From positions 1,429,230 through 1,493,229 of the forward strand of contig LNAC01000378.1 of NCBI GenBank assembly GCA_002007465.1: a stretch of 64,000 bases of DNA. Reading direction: 5' to 3'. Below, one piece after another: positions 56,296-64,000 of the stretch. Under the pieces are notes generated by a model. It searched no databases and was not told the origin of the DNA. It saw only the letters and a list, made by a program, of their open reading frames with translations. How positions within the stretch are numbered: position 1 is the first letter of the stretch; each line of letters opens with the position of its first letter. This DNA comes from Ailurus styani. Lineage: Eukaryota; Chordata; Mammalia; Carnivora; Ailuridae. The position numbers were made by a program, and so were the translations under genes.

Positions 56296-57072
56296 CTGTA
56301 ATTAAAAATGAGATAAATTTCATTCACTTAGTTCAAGAAATTTAACTTCCATAAATTTGGTGGAAATTGCTTGTCATTTTAAAGAGACCAACAATGAAGT
56401 CTCATTCTTAAATTTTGCTTAATTTAACTCCAAGGTCAGGAACCAGAACTTTGGGCTACATATCCAAAAGCAAAACAGATGTACTATCACATTTTTGCTT
56501 CAGTTATTTGGGCAGTTTCCTGATGGCTACACAGTTGATGGGCATTCTGCAAATCCCCCAAATCCTCAATTTTCATTAGCCAATACATTTCCAGTCCATT
56601 TCATGGTCAAGCTGAACATTATCTCACAAGATCATTTGCCCTGGGAAAATATTTATTTCCTCCTGTGCATTTCCTTCTGCCTCAGGTTTCTCTCTTTTCC
56701 TCTTTCTCTTGTCTGGTCCTATCAGATTTCAATTTTGGAATGTTAAAAGTTGAAGGGACATCTAATATTTGAATGTCATGGAAGGCAAATACTTCCCAGC
56801 CATGGATAAGCTTTCCAAGCTGGCTGGAGGTGGAGAATGTAGAAGCTGGAGGTGGAGAATGCAGAAATGGAGGCTTATTTAAGAGGCATTCAAAAAGGGC
56901 AGGCTAAAGAGTCTCCTGGTGTTTGCTGGTATGCAGTCATCATGTCAGACCTAAGGCCATGTAATTAATTCTCTACCGGGAGAGGGTGAAGTTCCTGATC
57001 CATGTTCGCACTGGCAGAGACAGAGAATCAGGAACAAAATGAATAGAAAATGTATTTAGAAATGTGACCATG
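56296..57072. other. Intron after the mucin exon; mostly unassigned
   Basis: A small tandem duplication of GCTGGAGGTGGAGAATG lies at 56823-56867. No gene is seen. Confidence 0.5.
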
Positions 57073-57260
57073 AGGGTGCCTGGGTGGCTCAGTTGGTTAA
57101 GCAGCTGCCTTCAGCTCAGGTCATGATCCCGCAGCCCCAGGATCGAGTTCTGCATCGGGCTCCCTGCTCAGTGGGGTATCTGCTTCTCCCTCTGACCCTC
57201 TCCCTTTTCATGCTCTCTCCCACTCTCTCTCTCAAATAAATAAATAAAATCTTTAAAAAA
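57073..57260 (+). repeat. CAN-SINE
   Basis: Forward copy, GGGTGCCTGGGTGGCTCAGT to AAATAAATAAATAAAATC. It lies about 240 bases past the mucin exon's donor. Confidence 0.93.
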
Positions 57261-57503
57261 ATGTCACTGTGAACGAAAAGACACATTTACATTATATTTC
57301 AATAAAGCAAAGCTAAGCAAGATGGCTAGAGAATTCTGTGCTTGGACAGGGTATCCACTGGACCCACTGTCTGAAGGAGAGAGGAAATGTCTATACCCTT
57401 CTTTATCTTTTTCTGCCTTCAGAGAAATGGCCACCATAGAGAACACGTGACTCACTGTGCATGCATTCTGTTAGTGATATGCTGCACCTCTTGTGGAACA
57501 TAC

Positions 57504-60500
57504 CTCTGGACTCAGTGGCAGTAAGGGAAGTCGATGTTTCCATAGACAGAAAAGAAGGTGTGGACTCCAGCTGGGTTGTCTCAGAAGAGGAAGAGAGTAG
57601 TGAAGACACAGTTGCTGTTACTCCAGTGGATGTGAGTGGAAATGAACCTGTGGTAGCGGTAACTGTAGTGGTAGTTATATTTGGAAGGGAGTCCAGCGTG
57701 GGCTTAGGAAAAACTAAAGTAGGGGATCCTGATGCCGCTGGGATTCTGCTCCATGCAGATGTGGGGCTAAGCAGAAGATCAGAACCGATAGATAGGGTAT
57801 GGTGTGTTGTAGGAGGTGACCTACTCATTCTGTTAAAGGGTAGAGGTTGAGACACAGTCCTGGAGCTGGCAGTCACAGAGGTTCTGGAAGATGCCTCGGG
57901 GGGGTTGGAAATGTATGCACTGTCAGCTGTGATTTTTACAGATGTGGGAAGAGAAACTGGGAAGCCAGTAGTGATACTGCCCACTGTAGGTGTAGGAGTG
58001 GTTAGGGAGAGTGTGGTGCTTACAGCAGCAATGGGTAGTGTTGTGAAGTTAGTGAATGAGTGCACTGGTGTGGTATCGAAAGTCAGAAAGGTGGATTTTG
58101 ACACCTTTACTGGAGAAGTTATAATGTGAGGAGTATTGGATATAGTTGCTGATGGAGAAGTCAAAGGGAGAGTAGATAAAATCCAAGCCAGCATGGGTGA
58201 ACTAGTAGCCTCTGAAAGTATAGATCTTGAAGTGACACCAGAAGGATTCCATGTGAGTGTGGTCCCAGGAGTCACAGATGTAGCTGTCTTCTCTAATGTG
58301 TGCTTAGTGTCAGCCAAAGTGATAGGAGTAGATCTTGAAGATATTGGTGATGAAAGGCTGTCAGACATCCCCAAAGTAGGAAGAATTCCTGACGTGGAAA
58401 TTGATGACTTCTCCATAACATCTCCAGATACAAGACCAGTCTGAGAGGCTGTGGATGTTGACAAAGACCCAGGAACAAGGTATGGAGCCTCTGTTTCCAC
58501 CTTAGGGGGTGTAGGTACACAAATAGTGGTGGAAATTGGAAATTGAGAACCTTTAGCTGTGGGTGTGTTCCAGGAAGTCATAAGCAGAGACTGGGTGTTA
58601 CCAGATGTGATTCTTGTTCCCAGAATTGGAAAGTCAACCATTTGGGATGTAAGAGGGAAAAAATTCTCTGAAGTGGAGAGCTTGGCTTTAGTACTATGAG
58701 GTGAAAAAAGAAATGATGTCAAAGAGGGTGACATTGTAATGGATGGAGTCCGTGGAGGGTGCGAAACAGTGGTATCCACAGATTTGGCTCCTTTTGTTAG
58801 TTCAACTGCTGAAGTATTTTCTGACAAGGATGTCATCTTTTCTGTATTCGAAGAAAGGTAAGTAGTGGCTTTTACCCTTTCTGTGGGTCCAGAGGTGCTC
58901 TTAAGGCTTGTCAGAGATGGGGAAACCTGAATATTCAATGGAGTATGGAGATTATCTGACGTAGTAGATGAAAGCACACTTTCAAGTGCAGCAGTTCTGG
59001 AATAAGTATTTGTGAGAGCAGTTACTGTACTACTGCCTCCAGGAGAAAAGGATCCATTAGTAGTCCCAGATAATATGCCCCGAGTTGTGGTCTCATCTTT
59101 TTGTGATGACTGTCGAGTTGTTGATTGAAATGGTGAAAATGTGGTCATTGGAATGGAAGAAATAGCTTCAGTTTTCCTAGAACCAAGTAGAGAGGAGGCA
59201 GTGGTGCCTACGGATGGAGTCACTATCCCTGCCATAACAGCAGTTGGAATGGTTCTCACAGAGGGAAGAGTTGGCTGTGTTGGAGAGGAAAAGGATGTAG
59301 GTGTGACCCTGGAAGACACCTCTGTCATTCCTGAAGTAATGGAAGCAGAGAAAGACAGTGCGCTTTTTGAAGTAGGCCTAGGTGCAACATCCAATGTCGA
59401 TGTTTGTAGGGTCATCGTAGTCCTAGGGGCAGTTGAGGACAATAATGAAGAGAATGATCCAACTCTTGTGGAAGTGTCAAATGAAACAGCTGGAGGTAAG
59501 AAAGCAGAGCCACTAACTGACATTGAGAGCATCTCAGACATAGGCCCAGAAGTGGCTATGGAGGGACTTTTTAAAGAATCTGGGTGTGTTGTTTTAGAAG
59601 TTTTTGTTATTGGTATTGTGGGAGTGTCAGAAACTCTCTTGGAGCTGAAGTCAGTGACACTAGCTGGCAGTGAGGACATCTGGTAGATAGGAGTGGACGT
59701 CGCCACAGAGCTTTTCCTATGAAGTGCCGTAGGTGCATTTGGAGCAGACAGGGCTGTAGTGATCCCATCAGTAGAGACGACTGTAAAATTGGCACTAGAT
59801 GGTCCAGTTGTGGAAAGAGATGGGAACTCAGGGGAGGTCTGTGCGCTTTCAGAAACGGGAAGGGTAACTGAAGTCACCTTAGTTTGAGTCTTAGGGGAAA
59901 GTAAGTATGAATGAGTTGTGTTGACATTTACAGGATTGGACATTCTGGTTGTCCTGGAAGTTACGGTGTCTACAAGTGAAGTATCCTGGTGGTATGAGAA
60001 AGGGTGTGTCATAGAAGTGGCACTCACTATCATTTTCTCAGTCCTGGGAGTATATACTGAAAGGGAACTGACGCCTTCTTTTTCAGGAGACAGAAACATG
60101 GTAGTTGTCAGAGCTTGTGAAGGGAAGACTGTTTTCCCAAGACTGGTAGACATTTCTGGAATGTGAACATCTACTGTGTGACTTGAGATAGAGGTAGGTG
60201 TAGTCTGTATAGTCCCAGAAGTGGAAGATGAAGCTGAAATCCTGTCAGGTGGGGTTGTAAGTGGAAACTCTGAAGGTGAATGTGTTTGGTGACTGGAAAT
60301 TGTTGTGGTCTCAACAAATCCTGTATCTGTCATTTCCAAAGATGAAGTACTCTGGGAGTCTGAAATAAAAGGATTCTTTGATGGAGATGTTTCTGTCACC
60401 TTCATAGTTCTCGAGGTGTTTCCCAGGGATGTGGTCATCTGCTCTTTGTTGGAAGATAAAGCAGAAATGTCAGTCACTAATAAGGTGGGGACCAGTGTGT

Positions 60501-63353
60501 TTCCAAGACCTGTTGAAGACTGAGAAATGTGACCATCTACTGTAAGCTTATTGGCAGCGGTGTGTGAGGATATGGTCTCTTCAACACCAGAAGTTTCTGT
60601 GGAGCCAGGAGCCAAACTAAAAACATCCCCGCTGTTGCTGAAAGTGTATGGAAGGCTGAGAGCACGGGTAGAAGTCTCCTCCCCTTGTGATATGGGCTGG
60701 GTTGCTACTGGTGTAAACATAGTTGAGGTTACATGGGTGGAGGATACAGCAGGAATGTTGTCGGAGAGAGATTTAGAGCAGGCAAGAGTGGGTGTAAATG
60801 GGGTTACTGTGTCAGCTGAGGCGAAGAGAAAGGTGGTCTCAGCCTTAGTTGACACGGGAGTGGGAGGTCTCCATGAGGGGACTGGAGTTTCTGTCAGAAA
60901 GGGAACTGTCATGGGCGTCATCCTGACGGAGAACACTGTGGCTTCTGAGGTGGTGGGAATCGAGTGTCTGTGGGTAGGCACAGGATTGCTGGTTGTGGAA
61001 GCAGTCTCACCCAATGGTGACACTGAGGTTGTGGTCACAGTAACTGATGGCACAGGGGCTGATGAGGAATGGGTAGCAGTAGGCTGTGGAGGCAAAATTC
61101 CAGCAGACAAGGACATAGCTGTCGTGTCTGTAGGGACAGTGGCAAAACTGGTCCCCGATATCCTTGTGGTAGAAGCACCCAGGGGCTCAGGGAACGTCTG
61201 TGTGCTCCCGGAAATGGGAGATGGAGTTGGATTCCCCTTAGGTGGAGCCTCTGAGGTCCAATGTGCTGCGTGGGTGTGGGCAGAATTAAAGATTTCTGTG
61301 GTTCCATCATATGAGCTCTTAGGTGTGGTTTTCATCGATTTTGTAGGAAGCCAACTTCCTCTCACCTCAGTGGTTGCACTTTTAGTATCCAACGGGGTGG
61401 TCAACTTTCCTACGTCAGGAAAAGGGGAAACGGTGACAGGAGCTGTTACCATTTGTGCAGATTCATCTGTTGCTTCCAGCGTTGTTGCAAATGGGGAAAG
61501 CTCAGCTGTCACTGCTATAGTTGATTTTCCCCCAAGATAACGGGAAGTTGTTCCCATCCTTGTCGCAGGACTTTTGCATCTTTGTGTTATTGAAGACTCT
61601 GGTACAGGGGCTGTTGTCTCTGCAAATGCAACCGTGGCATTTGCCTCTGTTAGTGTGGTCTCAGAAGCACTCTCCTCAGTAGAGACATTTGGTTCAATGT
61701 CAGCAAGGGTAGATATATCTACTGGTGGAACAAATGTCTCCCCTGGCGTTGAAAGAGGCTCGCTTCCAGCTGCTGTGGGCAGAGGTGTAGTTTTTAGTCG
61801 TAAGGTGGTAAGTTCAAACTCAGGCAATTCGGTTATAGATGTGGTTCCCAGAAGTGTGGAGAAATTAGCAAACCACGAAGTCATCAATGTGGGTAGAGTT
61901 GCATATGTGTCTGTAGTAGTGCCAGCAGTAATACTAGCGTCCATGATTGTGGTAGCCTCACTTTCTGAGGGGCCTTCTGGTGGGATGATAGTAGTGCTAG
62001 TAGGGGATGAATGTCCTGCATTAGAAGCACTCCCGTGGAATGCTGATGTCCATAGAGTCTGGTCTGGCCTGGAAGTCCACGTGGTTTCATTGGTAGAGAA
62101 CAGATGGGCACCATAATGAGTTATCGATGTGGGACCAGACTCAGATGCCTTGAACGTGGAAGCTGACGTAGTGGAATTCAAAAGAAGCATGTTTCCTTCA
62201 CCTGTGGGTGTGTTATGGGTATATACTGGCCCAGGTGTTATGGGGGGAAGCAGAGTATCAGCCACCACGGGTGCAAGTGTGACCCCAAGAGTCAAGGCTG
62301 TATGTGTAGTCTCAGCATTGATAACTGTCTGTGCACTCTGAGCTCTGGCAAATGGGGAGGATGTCCTGAAAGAAAGGGCCACAGAAGAGGCCCTTTTTGG
62401 TATGGAGGTAGATATTGGATCCTCCATTCTGGGTGAAGAGACATCCTGGAAATTTATAGATGTCAATTCTCTTTCAGCTGTGGGCATAGGCATCATCTCA
62501 ATAGACCTAGTTGGGAGCGTTTTTGATGCTGGAGATGCTATTTCCATGTCAGTTGTTGCCAATGTGGATGATATCTGATTTCTAGGAAATACAGAATCCA
62601 CTGGAGCAACTGTGGAGTTGAGCACAGACTCAGGTGGGAATGTTGATGCAGTCCCAATGTGAGTAGTTGTAGTTGAAGTCTCTTCCACCGTACACCAAGG
62701 TACTGTTTCAGCAGTTGTAGAGGCAAGAAGTTCCTGGCTAGCTGTGGAGATTGAAAGTGCATCAATACCTGTGGATTTGTGTTTGGGCCAAGATATTGTA
62801 GATATGGGTATCGACTCAGCAGAGGAGAATGAAGATGTTGTCTTCATAATGGTCGACTGAGATCCAGTCACTGAAGTTTTGGATATAATTGAATTCTTGG
62901 TCAGTCCGGATGTATATAGAAAATTTGTAGCTGTAGTTGGATGAAAGGTCTCAGTAGCAATGGCTCCAGCCATTTTTGTCATCCTTATGCTCTCTGAAGA
63001 TGAGGATTTAGTTATTTTCATGGAACTGGTAGTAGTACCTATGGAGTTACTCTTGGTAGGCAGAGTGATGGCTGCTGAAGTAGACAAAATGTCTGCCATG
63101 AAACTGGTTGTCTCAGCTATGGGTGTCTTTAAAAATTTTGGTGCAGTCATTGTTTCCAGAGGTGGAGATGTTGTATTGGAATATGATATTGTTGTATAAT
63201 CAGTTGCAAACACAGGCATGCTTTTAAACATCATTGTAGAAGAATATATCGTCTCTCGTGGTTTTAGTCCAGAAACTTGGGATGGAGTTGTCAAATCTAT
63301 TTGTTGTGAAAGAGTTGTGCTCATTTCTTGAATTGTTATATTTTCAGAAAAAA
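57504..63353 (-). CDS. ADGRG4: ADGRG4 giant mucin-like exon (window exon 1)
   Basis: This single 5,850-base exon codes for about 1,950 residues dominated by Thr, Ser and Pro, with many potential N-glycosylation sites (for example NFST, NVST, NATV, NGSF, NITT) and very few cysteines. It is the extracellular stalk between the N-terminal pentraxin-like domain and the conserved juxtamembrane domains and is expected to be heavily O-glycosylated. The acceptor is a T-rich tract ending in TTTTTCAG at 63354 and up. The donor is CCAGAG|GTATGT with the exon ending at 57504. It enters and leaves in phase 1, so its length is a multiple of three. The open frame runs on past both splice sites to 63372 and 57403, but the extra residues are intron read-through. 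Such stalks evolve fast, so identity rests on context as much as sequence. Confidence 0.93.
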
Positions 63354-63586
63354 CTGAAAAATTAGAAAGCATGTGTTACTTTGCATTTGGCTTTAGAAAT
63401 CAGAGTCAGTTCTGTTAGAAAGAGCTCTATAATTTTTTCTCATATTTTTAAGAGGAGATAAGTATCAGATATAATCAAGCCACTTGATTACTTGGCTTTT
63501 CTTAAGATGATTTTCTACTTTCTAAAATCTCTATATTATCTCTAAAATGCCCTCATTATGTAAAAAGTAGAAGGACATCCATTTCA

Positions 63587-63750
63587 GGGGTGCCTAGATG
63601 GCTCGGTTGATTGTGTCCAACTCTTGATTTCAGCTCAGCTCGTGATCTCAGGGTCATGAGATCGAGCCCCACATTGGTCTCTGTGCTGGGCATAGAGCCT
63701 GCTTAGTATTCTCTCTCTCCCTCTCCCCTGCCCCTTCCCAACAGCGCTTG

Positions 63751-63816
<66 letters not shown>

Positions 63817-63828
63817 AAAGAAAAAAGA
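63587..63828 (+). repeat. CAN-SINE with long (CT)n
   Basis: Forward copy, GGGTGCCTAGATGGCTCGGT, whose CT-rich segment has expanded to about 60 bases (63750-63812). Confidence 0.92.
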
Positions 63829-64000
63829 ATTTAGTATACAGAATGGGTAGGAACGGGAAGACACTGAAAGCAAGGAGACTTTTTAGGAGGCTGGTAGAAT
63901 CCTCCTCCTCACTTCACTCCCACCGGGTCTGGGCCAACCCAACTCTCCATCACCTCCATACCTGCACTTGAGCAGTCAAGCACTGCTGGACACAGTCACA
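63829..64000. other. Intron upstream of the mucin exon, to the window end
   Basis: No coding or repeat signal recognised. The preceding ADGRG4 exon is not within the window. Confidence 0.5.

Larger units (their letters stand above)
1..63353 (-). other. ADGRG4: ADGRG4 gene body (partial; both ends outside window)
   Basis: Adhesion GPCR of group VIII (ADGRG), an orphan cell-surface receptor. Eighteen minus-strand exons were assembled by eye; each has an AG acceptor and GT donor and the phases agree at all 17 junctions, giving 2,682 codons without a stop. The order is mucin-like region, small linker exons, HormR-like cysteine module, GAIN, GPS and seven-transmembrane domain, which is the adhesion-GPCR layout. 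The 5.8-kb mucin exon separates it from the close relative ADGRG2, whose mucin-like region is short. Human ADGRG4 is about 3,080 residues, so the missing parts (signal peptide and pentraxin-like domain above 64000; cytoplasmic tail below 1) account for the difference. X linkage is known for the human gene and only inferred here. Confidence 0.93.

Noticed and set aside
60551..61540. 329-codon plus-strand open frame
   Set aside because: It is the exact antisense of the Ser/Thr-rich ADGRG4 mucin exon. Ser/Thr codons rarely give stops in the complement, so long Val/Gly/Glu-rich antisense frames are expected. No domain is seen. The frames at 59141-59686 and 61574-62116 (plus) are the same effect.
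3810..63353. Assignment to ADGRG2 (GPR64) instead of ADGRG4
   Set aside because: The 7TM parts are similar, but the 5.8-kb mucin-like exon and the cysteine module with CKAQE..YKGTYKWLL fit ADGRG4. ADGRG2 has a short Ser/Thr region and different GAIN-side sequences.

Overview
This is mammalian nuclear DNA, not a microbial or phage region. More than thirty tRNA-derived SINEs of the carnivore (CAN-SINE) type are scattered through it, each reading like 'GGGCGCCTGGGTGGCTCAG...GGTTAA(A)GC...TCATGATC...AAATAAATAAAATC' or its complement. The subfamily with 'TTTAACCCACTGAGCCACCCAGGCGCCC'-type heads points to a caniform carnivore, most likely a mustelid. That lineage call is inference from SINE type.

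The window lies inside one protein-coding gene on the minus strand: the adhesion G-protein-coupled receptor ADGRG4 (GPR112), which is X-linked in human. Eighteen consecutive coding exons can be placed by reading frame, GT-AG splice sites and family resemblance. They run from 63353 down to 3810 and total 8,046 coding bases (2,682 codons) with no internal stop and compatible phases at every junction. In transcript order they are: a giant 5,850-base Ser/Thr/Pro-rich mucin-like exon (57504-63353); four small exons (51422-56295); an exon leading into the conserved ectodomain (48936-49099); two exons making a hormone-receptor-like cysteine module (45818-47620); the GAIN-domain exons (19818-36851); the GPS exons with the autoproteolysis site (14934-16982); and four exons with the seven-transmembrane domain (3810-13111). 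The 5' exons (signal peptide, pentraxin-like domain) lie beyond 64000. The exon or exons for the cytoplasmic tail lie below position 1.

The introns hold almost only repeats: CAN-SINEs of several ages, L1 remnants (one forward L1 spread over about 26.5-34.7 kb, a second at 41.9-43.8 kb, minus-strand pieces at 11.0-12.8 kb), MIR and L2 elements, MaLR-like LTR remnants, a MER5-like hAT element, microsatellites, and a plus-strand processed pseudogene of SET (TAF-I, alpha-type N-terminus) near 17560-18370. A 142-base run of N (53477-53618) is an assembly gap inside a SINE.

I found no second intact gene, RNA gene, CRISPR array or defence-like system. The observations most worth checking are a near-perfect 43-bp inverted repeat inside a MIR element, the frame-neutral giant mucin exon with internal degenerate repeats, a pair of tiny exons that keep frame only if skipped together, a duplicated 200-bp intronic segment, and the probable misassembly at the N gap.
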